A DNA stretch of 64,000 bases from Pirellulaceae bacterium (GCA_029243025.1 JAQWSU010000045.1:310001-374000); one strand, 5' to 3'; positions 1-10,510 are shown, counted from the first letter of the stretch. Notes: generated from the letters alone by a model not told the origin. A program made the numbers and translations.

Positions 1-1164
1 CTTGGGCTTGGTTGCCTGTTCGGATCACTGGAGCTCAACAAAGCGGCAAAGATCGCCGTCGCGATGCGTGAATCTTCACTCGACATCATTTCCGAAATGG
101 ACGACCCTGACAAGATTAGCTACGCAATGAGCAACTTGGTTAAAGTGTTGCCACAACGCTGGGACGATGCGCTGGCTCATCGTCGAGCTGCTGTAATCCT
201 GATGCAGCTTTACCAGGCGGAAACTTACCAACAGCTTCTCAGTGAAAAACAATCCAAGTCAGACCTTAGCGCAACCGAACAGGAATCAACCGACACGGAA
301 GACAAGTCATCGCGAGACGAAGATCTTTGGCAGCGTTCATCGGTCTGGCATCTTCACGGAACGATCCGTGAATTACTGCGGAAAGGCGATCGGAAAGCCA
401 TCGAGCAGCTCCTGCAACAGCCGACGGTCAAAGATCGTCTCCTGCCGGCCATGAAGCATGTCATCATTGCACGAGACGCAGCTTGTACAATCCCACAGCT
501 TCATTACATGGTCGCTGAACTTCTCGCAAGCAATGCGCCTAACGCCAATGATCAGATTTACCTTGATCGCGCCAAGACCTTGGCCCCGGGGGATGCGAGT
601 CTTTGGTATTGGGCTGGCCTGCTCGATCTCAACAATGACCGAAAAGATGCCGCGTGCCAAAGCTGGCACCACAGCTTGACACTTTCCGATGTCCATCTTA
701 ACGACATCATCGAAAATGCTCGTGGCAAACTGACACTGAGAGATCTACTGGAAAAAGTACTTCCCAAGCGCTCGGACATTCTCTTGAAAGTGATTCAACG
801 GAATTTCTTGGGTGATGACAAAATCAAAGTGCGAAATATTTTCCTGCAGCGGGCCGAAGAGTTCATTGAAACCACCGATTTACCGTCAGCCGAAATGGCC
901 TACGTCAAAGGATCCATTTATGGACTCCAAGGCCGAACCACCGAAGCCGCAGCAGAACTCAAGCAAGCCGTCACGTTTGATGGTTCACAATTAAATTGGC
1001 GGTTCGAATACGCTCGACGACTCCTGGAACTGGAGGAGTTTGAGGAAGCTCTAAATCAGGTAAAAATCTTGCAAAGCGAGAGACCCAGCCGAGGTGTTTA
1101 CCGGCGCCTTCGAAAAGAGATCAACAGAAAACGGTATCGGGTTGGAGCCCCTGACACAAAGTAG
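1..1164 (+). CDS. TPR-repeat protein, 5' end outside window
   Basis: The reading frame is open from base 1, before the first ATG at 64, so the gene most likely starts upstream and only its C-terminal part (about 387 residues) is visible. The sequence is alpha-helical with tetratricopeptide-like spacing: a helix pair around SLWYWAGLLDLNNDRKDAA, and another near the end in which the pattern ...WRFEYARRLLELEEFEEAL... is typical of a TPR. An acidic, Ser/Thr-rich linker (about 60-100 residues in) separates two helical halves. The role is unknown; TPR proteins usually scaffold protein contacts. The next gene starts 212 bases later with its own possible promoter, so it need not be co-transcribed. 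Confidence 0.75.
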   Translation, partial: LGLGCLFGSLELNKAAKIAVAMRESSLDIISEMDDPDKISYAMSNLVKVLPQRWDDALAHRRAAVILMQLYQAETYQQLLSEKQSKSDLSATEQESTDTEDKSSRDEDLWQRSSVWHLHGTIRELLRKGDRKAIEQLLQQPTVKDRLLPAMKHVIIARDAACTIPQLHYMVAELLASNAPNANDQIYLDRAKTLAPGDASLWYWAGLLDLNNDRKDAACQSWHHSLTLSDVHLNDIIENARGKLTLRDLLEKVLPKRSDILLKVIQRNFLGDDKIKVRNIFLQRAEEFIETTDLPSAEMAYVKGSIYGLQGRTTEAAAELKQAVTFDGSQLNWRFEYARRLLELEEFEEALNQVKILQSERPSRGVYRRLRKEINRKRYRVGAPDTK

Positions 1165-1302
1165 ACGTCAGGCGACACGCCTACCGAGACCACCTCCCCC
1201 AATCGAATACCGATCAGCGCCCCCACGAACAGAATTAGCTGGGCGCTAAGCCTCGAAGATTTCGGAAGAATTTTTTCCGGCGATCTTTGCCGCGGTTGAC
1301 TG

Positions 1303-1331
1303 TTGTTTTCACCGTGAGAGTGCTTTAGGAT
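1303..1331 (+). promoter_or_regulatory. possible sigma70-type promoter for DUF6807 gene
   Basis: TTGTTT at 1303-1308 and TAGGAT at 1326-1331 are separated by 17 bases and lie 45 bases before the ATG at 1376. Both boxes are only partial matches to consensus (3/6 and 4/6), so this is tentative. Confidence 0.3.
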
Positions 1332-1375
1332 GCATCGGCTTAACTCATCATGAACCCGCCGCACCATCATCCATC

Positions 1376-2659
1376 ATGCCGCTCAAATGTCAATCCAAAA
1401 TCTGCACGCATTTGCTCATCGTCTTGGTCACTTGTGGTTTCGTCGCGAAATCGACTCTTCGTGCCGCCGAAACTCAATTTCAGGTAACCGTCGATGCCGG
1501 CGATGTCGATCGTCACCAAGTGCCGGTCACCATTCCATTTCAATTGCCTGAGTCGCTTCAGAACGAAAAAACTGCACGGGTCATCGATGCCGATGGAAAA
1601 GCGTCCGTAGGACAAATCACGCGTCCGGCTCTCCTGGCAGGAGATGAACAAGATGCAAACTCACGCGAACTTGTTTTCATTCTCACCAAGCTCGCCGCCG
1701 GCAAATCAGCAACCTACGACATTCAGATTTCAACAGATGCTCAAGATCTGACTGAAGGTAGCTTTGCCTGGGACGATCATGTGGGACAGTACACCCAACT
1801 AAGTTATGACGGCCGCCCTATCCTGCGTTATATGTACACGCCTTTCGATACTTCGTCGATCGAATCGAGAGAACAAACGATCAAGGTATTCCACCATCTA
1901 TTCGATCCCGCTGGGCAGCAAATCGTCACGAAAGGACCGGGTGGAAAATTCTCACACCATCGCGGACTATTCTACGGCTTCAACCGAATCCGCTACGGAA
2001 CAAAACAAGCTGACATTTGGCATTGCCGAAAAGGCGAATCCCAGCAACACGTCTCGTTTGAGGCTCTCGAAGCGGGTCCCGTCTTAGGTAGACATCGACT
2101 CGCAATCGACTGGCGAGGCCAGGATGGTGAGGTCTTCGCCAAAGAATTGAGAGAAATGACGGTGTACCACGTTCCCGGCGGGCAACTGGTCGAATTTGCC
2201 TCCCAGCTTTCGAGTACTGTGGGGCCCGTCAGATTAGACGGCGATCCCCAACACGCTGGCTTTCAATTCCGAGCGTCTCAGGAAGTAGCCGCACGAACCC
2301 ATCCGCAAACCTACTACCTTCGTCCCGACGGTCGTGGCAAACTGGCTGAAACACGGAATTGGAAACCCGATCAACCCAACCATCGAAACTTGCCGTGGAA
2401 CGCACAATCTTTTGTGCTCGGAGATCAAAGATTTACCTGCTCCTACCTGGACCACCCAGCCAATCCCAAACCGGCACGTTACAGCGAACGAGACTATGGA
2501 AGGTTCGGCTCTTACTTCGAATACGACTTGGATGAGGACCGACCGTTAAAAACGAACTATCGAATTTGGTTACAGACGGGCGAAATGGATGTTGCCGCCG
2601 TCTCAGCGAGGAGCAGTGACTTCGTCTCACCGCCGTCGGTAACCCTGAAACGTAAGTAA
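1376..2659 (+). CDS. exported DUF6807 (PmoA-family) protein
   Basis: A 427-residue protein with an N-terminal signal peptide (basic start, hydrophobic core LLIVLVTCGFVA, cleavage near LRAAE). The body matches my memory of the DUF6807 family, often annotated 'methane oxygenase PmoA' although it is not a methane monooxygenase subunit. Recognisable stretches are the GGKFSHHRGLFYGF segment, the WHCRKG and YLDHPANP segments, and a C-terminal beta-rich region. The family is very common in planctomycetes next to sugar-degradation genes, which agrees with the DUF1080/ThuA gene that follows. The reaction is not known; a role in periplasmic carbohydrate metabolism is inference from context. Confidence 0.8.
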   Translation: MPLKCQSKICTHLLIVLVTCGFVAKSTLRAAETQFQVTVDAGDVDRHQVPVTIPFQLPESLQNEKTARVIDADGKASVGQITRPALLAGDEQDANSRELVFILTKLAAGKSATYDIQISTDAQDLTEGSFAWDDHVGQYTQLSYDGRPILRYMYTPFDTSSIESREQTIKVFHHLFDPAGQQIVTKGPGGKFSHHRGLFYGFNRIRYGTKQADIWHCRKGESQQHVSFEALEAGPVLGRHRLAIDWRGQDGEVFAKELREMTVYHVPGGQLVEFASQLSSTVGPVRLDGDPQHAGFQFRASQEVAARTHPQTYYLRPDGRGKLAETRNWKPDQPNHRNLPWNAQSFVLGDQRFTCSYLDHPANPKPARYSERDYGRFGSYFEYDLDEDRPLKTNYRIWLQTGEMDVAAVSARSSDFVSPPSVTLKRK

Positions 2660-2760
2660 CACGTAATACCGTACCCGATATCATCTTTTGCCTCGGTTCT
2701 GCAACCTCAACTGGATGTCAGCTTGCGTTCCAAGGCGTTGCCTTGAAGGGAAAACTTCGT

Positions 2761-5700
2761 ATGAAACGACGACCTTTGTGGATCCTTCTTTTCGTGTTAG
2801 CTTTAAGCTGGCAAGCCTCCTCAACCACCGCAGCGGAAAAAGGATTTAAATCCTTATTTGATGGCAAGACACTCAAAGGCTGGGAAGGCAATCCGGCTTT
2901 CTGGAGCGTAAAAGACGGCGCGATCACCGGTCAAACCACCGCCGAGAACCCCACCAAAGGCAATACGTTCCTGATCTGGAAGGGAGGGGAGCCCGCGAAT
3001 TTCGAACTGCGGATGAAGTTTCGAATTGTGGGAGGCAACTCCGGTGTGCAATATCGTAGCAAAGATCATGGTGACTGGGTCGTGGGCGGCTATCAAGCTG
3101 ACATTGACGCAGAAGGCAAGTTTGCAGGAATCCTTTACGAAGAGCGAGGTCGTGGAATCCTGGCAATGCGAGGAAACAAGGTCCTGATCAAATCGGACGG
3201 CACCAAACAAAATGTCGGAAAAACGGCTGATGAAAAAACGATTCTCGACGGCATCAAAAAAGAAGATTGGAACGACTATCGCATCGTTGCCAAAGGAAAC
3301 CACTTGATCCATGAGATCAACGGCAATGTGTCAGTGGACGTAACCGACGAGCAAGAGGCAAAGCGAGCCATGTCCGGCGTCATCGCACTGCAATTGCATG
3401 CAGGCCCCCCGATGCTCATTCAATTCAAGGACATCGAGATCAAAAATCTAGATGACAAGAAGTCAGCCCAATCTGATCAAGACCCAAAGAAAGTCGTTTT
3501 CGTGGCTGGACGCCCCAGCCACGGCTATGGGTCTCACGAACATAATGCGGGCTGCCTGTTGCTGGCTCGATATTTGCGCGACAACGTACCCGGATTCGAA
3601 ACGGTCGTCTATCAAAATGGCTGGCCGGCCGAAGGGATGGCGGCTTTTGATGGAGCCGACGCAGTAGTCGTTTACTGCGATGGTGGCGGCGGTCACTTAT
3701 TAAATGCTCACATCGAAGATTTCAATCAACTGATGGAACGCGGCGTCGGTCTAGCCTGCATTCATTACGGAGTAGAAGTCCCCAAAGGCAAGTCGGGGGA
3801 TGCGTTTCTGGATTGGATCGGGGGCTATTTCGAAACTCATTGGTCCGTCAATCCGCATTGGGATGCTGAGTTCAATTCATTCCCTAAACATCCAATCACA
3901 CGAGGCGTCAAACCGTTCACGATCAATGACGAATGGTATTTTCACATGAGATTTCGGCCCGAGATGAAGGGCGTGACTCCGATCCTTTCTGCGAAGGCCC
4001 CGGCAAGCACCATGTCACGAGCTGATGGCCCACACAGCGGAAATCCTCACGTTCGAGCTGCCGTACAGCGAGGTGATCTACAACACGTCGCCTGGGCTTC
4101 GGAACGCCCCGACGGGGGACGAGGGTTTGGCTTCACCGGCGGACATGTCCACTGGAATTGGGGAGATGACAACTTTCGAAAAGTGGTTCTCAATGCGATT
4201 GTCTGGGTCGCCCAAGGCGATGTTCCAACAGCTGGAATTGGTGTTCCTACGCCTTCCAGACAAGAACTCGAAAAAAACCAAGACTTCTCCAAACCGGGCG
4301 AGAAAAAGTCAGCAAAGGCCAAACTCCCCAAGGATGTAAAACCGATTTTCTCAAGCAAGGTAATCACCCCATCGACCCCCAACCACTCCGTCGACATTGA
4401 TGTAAAACTTGGCAACGCCAAGAAACTGTTTCTGGTGATTGATGACGGCGGCAATGGCTTCAGCTGTGATTGGGCGGATTGGATCAATCCTCGCTTGGTT
4501 GGCCCTAAAGGAGAGCAAAAGTTAAGCGAAATCAAATGGAAGACAGCCACTGCTGACTGGGGACAAGTTCGAGTCAATAAGAATTGCGGTGGACAGGCGA
4601 TGCGAGTCGCCGGCAAATCCATCTCGAATGGGATTGGCGCTCATGCGACATCTTTGATCGAGTTTGATTTGCCGGCGGGTTTCAACCGCTTTGTTGCCCA
4701 AGGTGGTCTGGACAATGGTGGAACGGACCAACCGGGTGGCAAAGATTCCAGCGTTCGATTCCATGTCTTCACTCGCAAACCCGACCAACTTGCCGTCGCG
4801 AAAAAAAGCGAGGAGCGCACACCAGAAACAGCTGTTGAAAAACTCGATGTTCACGAACAACTAAACGCGTCATTATTCGCAGCAGAGCCAATGCTGTTGA
4901 GCCCATCAAACATCGACATCGACCATCGTGGACGCGTTTGGGTCTGCGAAGTCGTCAACTATCGCCAGCATCGCGGCAAACGACCGGAAGGCGATCGAAT
5001 CCTGATTTTGGAAGACACCAATGGGGATGGACAAGCCGACAAAAAAACCGTGTTCTATCAAGGAAACGACATCGACTCACCGCATGGCATTTGCGTCCTG
5101 GGCAATCGCGTCATTGTCTCTGCCGGCCCCCATGTTCTGTGCTTCACCGATGAAAATGGTGATGACAAACCCGATAAGAAAGAAGTTTGGTTCAAGGGTA
5201 TCTCTGGAGTGCAGCACGACCACGGAATCCATGCATTCTTGTTCGGTCCGGATGGCAAGCTTTATTTCAACTTTGGTAACGAAGGCAAGCAATTGCTGAC
5301 CTCGGATGGTGAGCCCGTGGTCGATCAAGCCGGAAACGTAGTCGCCGCTAATCGCAAGCCCTACCAACAAGGCATGGTGTTTCGCTGCAATCAAGATTTG
5401 AGCCAGTTTGAAACGCTGGGCTGGAACTTTCGCAACAACTGGATGGCGACCGTCGATTCCTTTGGGACGATTTGGCAATCGGACAATGATGATGACGGCA
5501 ACCGCGGAGTTCGCATTAATTACGTCATGGAATTTGGCAACTATGGCTACCGAGATGAGTTGACGGGGGCAGGTTGGCAGGCAGCGCGAACAGGAATGGA
5601 AAAGGATACTCCAAATCGCCATTGGCATTTGAACGATCCGGGCGTCGTACCCAATCTGCTACAAACCGGAGCTGGCTCACCCACCGGAATCACCGTCTAC

Positions 5701-7776
5701 GAAGGCAATTCTCTTCCGGAACTATTCCACGGTCAATTGATCCATTGCGATGCGGGTCCCAGTATTACGCGAGCCTATCTGGTCTCCCCCGAAGGAGCCG
5801 GTTATCGTGCCGAAATCGCAGACATCCTCGATGGGAAACGAGACAAATGGTTCCGCCCCTCCGATGTCAAAGTCGCACCGGACGGATCATTAATCGTTGC
5901 CGATTGGTATGACCCGGGTGTTGGTGGACATGCCATGGGAGATTTGGGGCGAGGTCGACTTTTCCGCGTAACAGCCAAAGATGCCGATTCCAAATACGAA
6001 GTCCCTCACTTTGATTTTGCGACGCCCGCGGGAGCAACAGCAGCGTTGAAAAATCCTAATTTTTCCGTGCGATATTTGGCATGGACGGCCCTGCATGCCA
6101 TGGGCGCCGAGGCAGAATCAAATCTCTTAGAATTGTGGCAAAGCGATATTTCGCACGAACGAGCCCGAGCGCTCTGGCTACTTGGAAAAATTAATGGTCG
6201 AGGCCAACACTATGTCAACTTGGCAAGCCAAGATTCCGATGCCAACATTCGCATCGTCGCAATCCGACTCGCCCGACAGCTGCCCGAGATCGACACGCAA
6301 GCCGTGATTCAATCACTTGCTAATGATGTGTCCCCACAAGTTCGCCGAGAATGTGCCATTGCCTTACGAGAAATCCAGAGTCCCAACAAAGCAGACCTTT
6401 GGACAACCCTCGCAACACAATATGACGGCGAGGACCGGTGGTACCTCGAAGCGTTGGGAATTGGCGCCGATCAAGATTGGAATGACTGTTTGTCGACGTG
6501 GCTCAAAACCGTCGGTGATCAATGGAATACCGCAGCCGGCCGCAATCTGATTTGGCGATCTCGCAGCGTGGAAACGGCCGATCTCCTAGCGGAAATTATT
6601 CAGAATCCAGCCACACCCTCAACCGAAATCCCCAAATACTTAAGAGCTTTTGATTTCTTACCTGAGGGAAGTCGGGGACCTGCCTTGCTCGACTTAGCAT
6701 TCGCCGACTACGACCAAGTTGACGATTCGCGACGACAACTGATCGTCGTCGAAGCCTTGAGTCGACTCGACAGCTTGGACCCAAAGACTCGAAAACAGGA
6801 CGAAGCGAAGCTGTCATCAATGCTGGATTCGTTACGAGGCACACGCCAATTCATCGATTTGATTGCTCGCTTCAACCTCAATGATCGCTACGACGAAGTG
6901 GCAACACTCGCCAGCACGCGTCCTACGGAGGCAGAAGGAATCGAAGCCATTCGCATGCTGTTGGGAAAAGGGCAAACGCAGCGCATCAAAAATATCGTCA
7001 ATGGTAAAAATGCTGATCAAGCTCTTGGCATGCTTACGGCATTGGGAAATTCGGCAGACAATCGAGCCGTGACAATACTCGAACCAATCATCGATGATAA
7101 CTCACTGCCGGACGACGCACGGCGTCAATCGTTACGAGGCATGGCCAAAATTCGCCGTGGCGCTGAATCACTGCTTAACATGGCTGAAAAAGAACGAATC
7201 CCCACGGAACTTCAACAAGCTGCAGCAGCCGAGTTGAACAAACTACCGTGGAACGACTTGCGAGAACGAGCGACAAAGGTGTACCCCTTATCACCGTCAA
7301 AGGATAACCAATCACTCCCGTCGATTCGTGATTTAGCTCGCCAACGAGGCAATGCGGAGGCCGGCATGGCCGTCTTTCGCGAACAAGGTACCTGCGCGAA
7401 ATGTCACGTCGTTCAGGAACAAGGCAAACAAGTCGGCCCTGACCTTTCGGAAATCGGAAGCAAACTGAGCCGTGAAGCTTTGCTCGAATCAATCCTCTAT
7501 CCGAGTGCTGGGATCAGTCACAATTACGAAATGTTTACGCTTGAACTGGCCGACGGCAACTTAGCCAGCGGCGTCATCGTGAGTCAAACCAATGACGCTG
7601 TGCAAATCAAAGATATCGAGGCCATTGTTCGCGAATTCCCAAAATCGGAAATCGAATCGATCACTAAGCAACCGATTTCCCTTATGCCTGCCGACTTGCA
7701 CAAAAATCTAACTCAGCAAGAACTTCTCAACTTGATCGAGTACATGACCACGCTGAAAGCTGTCAAGAAGCAGTAA
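2761..7776 (+). CDS. multi-domain DUF1080 / ThuA / NPCBM-like / PVC dehydrogenase / haem c protein
   Basis: I start the gene at ATG 2761 (a TTG at 2743 is also in frame) because MKRRPLWILLFVLALSWQ begins a clean signal peptide. The 1671-residue product reads as a string of domains: DUF1080 (3-keto-disaccharide hydrolase-like concanavalin fold), about residues 25-235, beginning GFKSLFDGKTLKGW; ThuA-like, about 244-495; an NPCBM-like segment, about 520-675 (GIGAHATSLIEFDLP); a PVC-type membrane-bound dehydrogenase propeller, about 695-1085, with DNDDDGNRG and HGIHAF; HEAT-like helices, about 1090-1480; and a haem c domain with CAKCH at 1545-1549, continuing to the end. Such proteins are secreted and thought to oxidise or hydrolyse sugar derivatives from polysaccharides and pass electrons to the haem; substrate unknown. 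The fusion of hydrolase, ThuA and dehydrogenase in one chain is characteristic of planctomycetes and relatives. Confidence 0.88.
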   Translation: MKRRPLWILLFVLALSWQASSTTAAEKGFKSLFDGKTLKGWEGNPAFWSVKDGAITGQTTAENPTKGNTFLIWKGGEPANFELRMKFRIVGGNSGVQYRSKDHGDWVVGGYQADIDAEGKFAGILYEERGRGILAMRGNKVLIKSDGTKQNVGKTADEKTILDGIKKEDWNDYRIVAKGNHLIHEINGNVSVDVTDEQEAKRAMSGVIALQLHAGPPMLIQFKDIEIKNLDDKKSAQSDQDPKKVVFVAGRPSHGYGSHEHNAGCLLLARYLRDNVPGFETVVYQNGWPAEGMAAFDGADAVVVYCDGGGGHLLNAHIEDFNQLMERGVGLACIHYGVEVPKGKSGDAFLDWIGGYFETHWSVNPHWDAEFNSFPKHPITRGVKPFTINDEWYFHMRFRPEMKGVTPILSAKAPASTMSRADGPHSGNPHVRAAVQRGDLQHVAWASERPDGGRGFGFTGGHVHWNWGDDNFRKVVLNAIVWVAQGDVPTAGIGVPTPSRQELEKNQDFSKPGEKKSAKAKLPKDVKPIFSSKVITPSTPNHSVDIDVKLGNAKKLFLVIDDGGNGFSCDWADWINPRLVGPKGEQKLSEIKWKTATADWGQVRVNKNCGGQAMRVAGKSISNGIGAHATSLIEFDLPAGFNRFVAQGGLDNGGTDQPGGKDSSVRFHVFTRKPDQLAVAKKSEERTPETAVEKLDVHEQLNASLFAAEPMLLSPSNIDIDHRGRVWVCEVVNYRQHRGKRPEGDRILILEDTNGDGQADKKTVFYQGNDIDSPHGICVLGNRVIVSAGPHVLCFTDENGDDKPDKKEVWFKGISGVQHDHGIHAFLFGPDGKLYFNFGNEGKQLLTSDGEPVVDQAGNVVAANRKPYQQGMVFRCNQDLSQFETLGWNFRNNWMATVDSFGTIWQSDNDDDGNRGVRINYVMEFGNYGYRDELTGAGWQAARTGMEKDTPNRHWHLNDPGVVPNLLQTGAGSPTGITVYEGNSLPELFHGQLIHCDAGPSITRAYLVSPEGAGYRAEIADILDGKRDKWFRPSDVKVAPDGSLIVADWYDPGVGGHAMGDLGRGRLFRVTAKDADSKYEVPHFDFATPAGATAALKNPNFSVRYLAWTALHAMGAEAESNLLELWQSDISHERARALWLLGKINGRGQHYVNLASQDSDANIRIVAIRLARQLPEIDTQAVIQSLANDVSPQVRRECAIALREIQSPNKADLWTTLATQYDGEDRWYLEALGIGADQDWNDCLSTWLKTVGDQWNTAAGRNLIWRSRSVETADLLAEIIQNPATPSTEIPKYLRAFDFLPEGSRGPALLDLAFADYDQVDDSRRQLIVVEALSRLDSLDPKTRKQDEAKLSSMLDSLRGTRQFIDLIARFNLNDRYDEVATLASTRPTEAEGIEAIRMLLGKGQTQRIKNIVNGKNADQALGMLTALGNSADNRAVTILEPIIDDNSLPDDARRQSLRGMAKIRRGAESLLNMAEKERIPTELQQAAAAELNKLPWNDLRERATKVYPLSPSKDNQSLPSIRDLARQRGNAEAGMAVFREQGTCAKCHVVQEQGKQVGPDLSEIGSKLSREALLESILYPSAGISHNYEMFTLELADGNLASGVIVSQTNDAVQIKDIEAIVREFPKSEIESITKQPISLMPADLHKNLTQQELLNLIEYMTTLKAVKKQ

Positions 7777-7780
7777 CGAC

Positions 7781-9178
7781 CTACAGATCAACCGTCGACT
7801 CATAATCGGGTACGAGCACTCGCCAATCAAGATCCGTACGGATGTGATTGGCGAGGCTCAAAGCTGCGTCTTCGTCACCGTGAGTCAAGAAAAGTCGCCT
7901 CGGCGCTTTCCCGAAATGCTTGACCCATCTCAACAAAGCTCTCCGATCGGCATGTCCTGAGAAACCGTAAATTTGGGCGATGTTTGCTTTGACCGGACAA
8001 TTTCGACCGTGAATCCTAACTTCCGGTCGACCGCCCAAAATCTGGCGACCAAGCGTTCCGTGCCCCTGATATCCAACAAACAAAATGGTGGACTCGGTCC
8101 GAGAAATGTTTTGACGTAAATGATGCTTGATGCGGCCGGCCGTACACATACCGGAAGTCGACATCACAATGCTTGGCTCAGTCCGAGCATTAATCGCCTT
8201 GGATTGTGCGGTACTTCGAGAAATCTGCAGGCCTGGAAATTGTAATGGAGACTCCCCTTGGTTGATGTAATCCCATGTTTCATCATCAAACCGATCTCGG
8301 TGGCGCCGAAAGATTTTGGTCACGTCTACCGCCATCGGACTGTCCAAATAGACAGGAATGTCTGGAATCCGATTTTCATGCACCAACCGACTGATGTAAT
8401 ACATCAACTCTTGTGCTCGTTCGACGGCAAAGGTAGGAATGATCACCTTTCCCCCTGCCTCCACCGTGGTATTAACGATTCGTGCAAGCTGGTCTTCGAT
8501 GTCACCGCCTTCTGCATGATCACGATCGCCATAAGTTGATTCCATCACAATGTAATCGGCAGCCGAAAATAGGGTCGGGTCATGAATCAGAGGCCTCTCC
8601 CATTGGCCAATGTCTCCAGAAAAAATAATTCGAAGAGACTCGCCGCGTTGACGAACCTCGAACTCAAGCATCGCAGAACCCAAGATGTGCCCCGCTTCGT
8701 GAAACGTGACCGTCACATCCTCTGAAATCTTGACCGGGGTGTTGTAAGCCTCTGGACGTACCCACGGTAAGGTCTGATCGACATCGCGCCCATCAAATAG
8801 CGGTTCCGCTGGAAACCTGCCCGACCGACCTTCACGTCGATGCCGTTTTTTCTTATAAGCCGCGTCTTCAGCTTGAATATGTGCCGCGTCTCGCCACATC
8901 AGCTCGACAAGGTCAGCGGTGGGGGTCGTCATCAACAAAGGCGAAGCCAAGCCCTCGCGCACGGCACGTGGTATCAAACCACAGTGATCGATGTGGGCGT
9001 GAGTGAGCACCAATGCGTCGATCGTTTCTAGAGGAATCGGACTTTTCCGCCAATTCCGCGTCTTATACTGTCGCTCCTGAAATAGGCCGCAGTCGATCAT
9101 CACGCGAGACTGCTCTGTTTCCAAGCAGTACCGCGATCCGGTAACCTGACGATTTGCCCCAAGAAAATGCAATTTCAC
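7781..9178 (-). CDS. MBL-fold / beta-CASP metallo-hydrolase (RNase-like)
   Basis: A 465-residue cytosolic protein of the CPSF73-like branch of the metallo-beta-lactamase superfamily. The metal-binding motif THAHIDHCG lies at residues 59-67, followed by the HEAGHILGSAM motif, the SGDIGQW aspartate motif, the ESTYGDRDH beta-CASP motif and, near the end, SGHADRRAL and FLTHGDEDA, which complete the family's conserved set. Members are RNA endo- or exonucleases with two zinc ions; the exact RNA substrate here is unknown. It is convergent with the preceding gene, with only four bases between the stop codons, and divergent from the MoxR operon. Confidence 0.88.
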   Translation of the reverse strand: MKLHFLGANRQVTGSRYCLETEQSRVMIDCGLFQERQYKTRNWRKSPIPLETIDALVLTHAHIDHCGLIPRAVREGLASPLLMTTPTADLVELMWRDAAHIQAEDAAYKKKRHRREGRSGRFPAEPLFDGRDVDQTLPWVRPEAYNTPVKISEDVTVTFHEAGHILGSAMLEFEVRQRGESLRIIFSGDIGQWERPLIHDPTLFSAADYIVMESTYGDRDHAEGGDIEDQLARIVNTTVEAGGKVIIPTFAVERAQELMYYISRLVHENRIPDIPVYLDSPMAVDVTKIFRRHRDRFDDETWDYINQGESPLQFPGLQISRSTAQSKAINARTEPSIVMSTSGMCTAGRIKHHLRQNISRTESTILFVGYQGHGTLGRQILGGRPEVRIHGRNCPVKANIAQIYGFSGHADRRALLRWVKHFGKAPRRLFLTHGDEDAALSLANHIRTDLDWRVLVPDYESTVDL

Positions 9179-9428
9179 CCGATTAACCTTTGCTCTTTCC
9201 TAACCATGGATTCATTTGGCGTTTGCTTCCGTTGACATCGGGCGCCATCCGGCGCCACGAGATCGGCCAAATCGGCTAACTTTCCAGCTTAAAAACCTGC
9301 CGATTCGATTTCATGGACACGAAGAATTGTTTCTCCCGTTCCCTTAGGTTCCATAGATATCTTCACAGCTCTGGGTTTTAATGGAAAGAACAGAAAACCG
9401 TGACGCGTGACTTCAGGACAAAACAACG

Positions 9429-10505
9429 ATGACGAGCGATCCCACCAACCAAAACGCAGCCCCCAACCGAATTCCTGACAGCACAATCCAATTTGTACAG
9501 GACGTGAGAAAGCGGGTCGGCACCGTGGTGGTTGGACAGGACGTAGTCGTCGAGCGTTTGTTGATCGCCCTCTTCACCAGCGGACATCTTCTGCTCCAGG
9601 GTGTACCGGGGTTGGCCAAAACGCTCCTTGTTTCGGCTTTATCCAAATCAATTGACTTACAGTTTAGCCGAATCCAATTCACCGTTGATCTTTTGCCCTC
9701 AGATATTCTTGGTTCGGAAATTCTCGATCAACAAACACACGAGTTCCGGACTCACAAGGGTCCAATCTTCACGAATCTCCTGTTAGCCGACGAGATCAAC
9801 CGTGCGGCCCCGAAGGTTCAAAGCGCTTTGCTCGAAGCCATGCAGGAGCGAAGAGTCACGATCGGCAACGAGAACTACCGGCTGCCGGCACCTTTCCTCG
9901 TGATTGCAACGCAGAATCCGGTGGAGCAAGCGGGGACCTTTGAGTTGCCTGAAGCTCAGCTGGATCGCTTCATGCTCTGCCATCGACTCGAATACCCAAC
10001 GGTTGAAGAAGAAAAAGAGATACTCCGTCGGAATGCCGTTTTGGGTATTCGCCGCGAATCAGGCGGTGCTGTCGCTCGTACCGAGTTCGACGTATTGGAA
10101 AGCCAACCCGTCGCTTCCCAAGAAGAGCTAGTGACAGCCATGGAGGCCATTGAACATGTCCACGTCAGCGAAACGTTCATCGATCACGTGATGACTCTTG
10201 TGGATCGCACACGGAATCATCCCGCCATCGAGCTTGGCTGTAGCCCTCGAGCTGGCATTGCCCTGCTCAAATCTTCCCGAGCTCGCGCATTGATAAACAA
10301 CCGGCATTACGTCATCCCGGAAGACTTATACGCGTTGGCTGAGGATGTGGTCTTGCATCGTATTCGATTGAACTATGAGGCTTTAGCAGACGGCCTGACC
10401 AGCACGGCAGTGCTTCGTGAAATGCTGAACCAACTCGGCAACGGATCGAACTCCACTCAAATTGATAACGCCTCCTTCAATGGCGACAGTAAGGCGATGG
10501 CTTAG
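9429..10505 (+). CDS. MoxR-family AAA+ ATPase
   Basis: First gene of a tight five-gene operon. Walker A GVPGLAKT at residues 58-65, Walker B LLLADEINR starting at residue 117, and the sensor region with IATQNPVEQAGTFELPEAQ are all intact, so it should be an active ATPase. MoxR proteins act as chaperone-like remodelling factors for VWA-domain proteins; here the DUF58 and two VWA genes directly downstream are the obvious clients. Length (358 residues) is slightly above the usual 320-340, due to a short N-terminal and a Ser/Asn-rich C-terminal tail. The stop and the next start are five bases apart. Confidence 0.93.
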   Translation: MTSDPTNQNAAPNRIPDSTIQFVQDVRKRVGTVVVGQDVVVERLLIALFTSGHLLLQGVPGLAKTLLVSALSKSIDLQFSRIQFTVDLLPSDILGSEILDQQTHEFRTHKGPIFTNLLLADEINRAAPKVQSALLEAMQERRVTIGNENYRLPAPFLVIATQNPVEQAGTFELPEAQLDRFMLCHRLEYPTVEEEKEILRRNAVLGIRRESGGAVARTEFDVLESQPVASQEELVTAMEAIEHVHVSETFIDHVMTLVDRTRNHPAIELGCSPRAGIALLKSSRARALINNRHYVIPEDLYALAEDVVLHRIRLNYEALADGLTSTAVLREMLNQLGNGSNSTQIDNASFNGDSKAMA

Positions 10506-10510
10506 GCACG

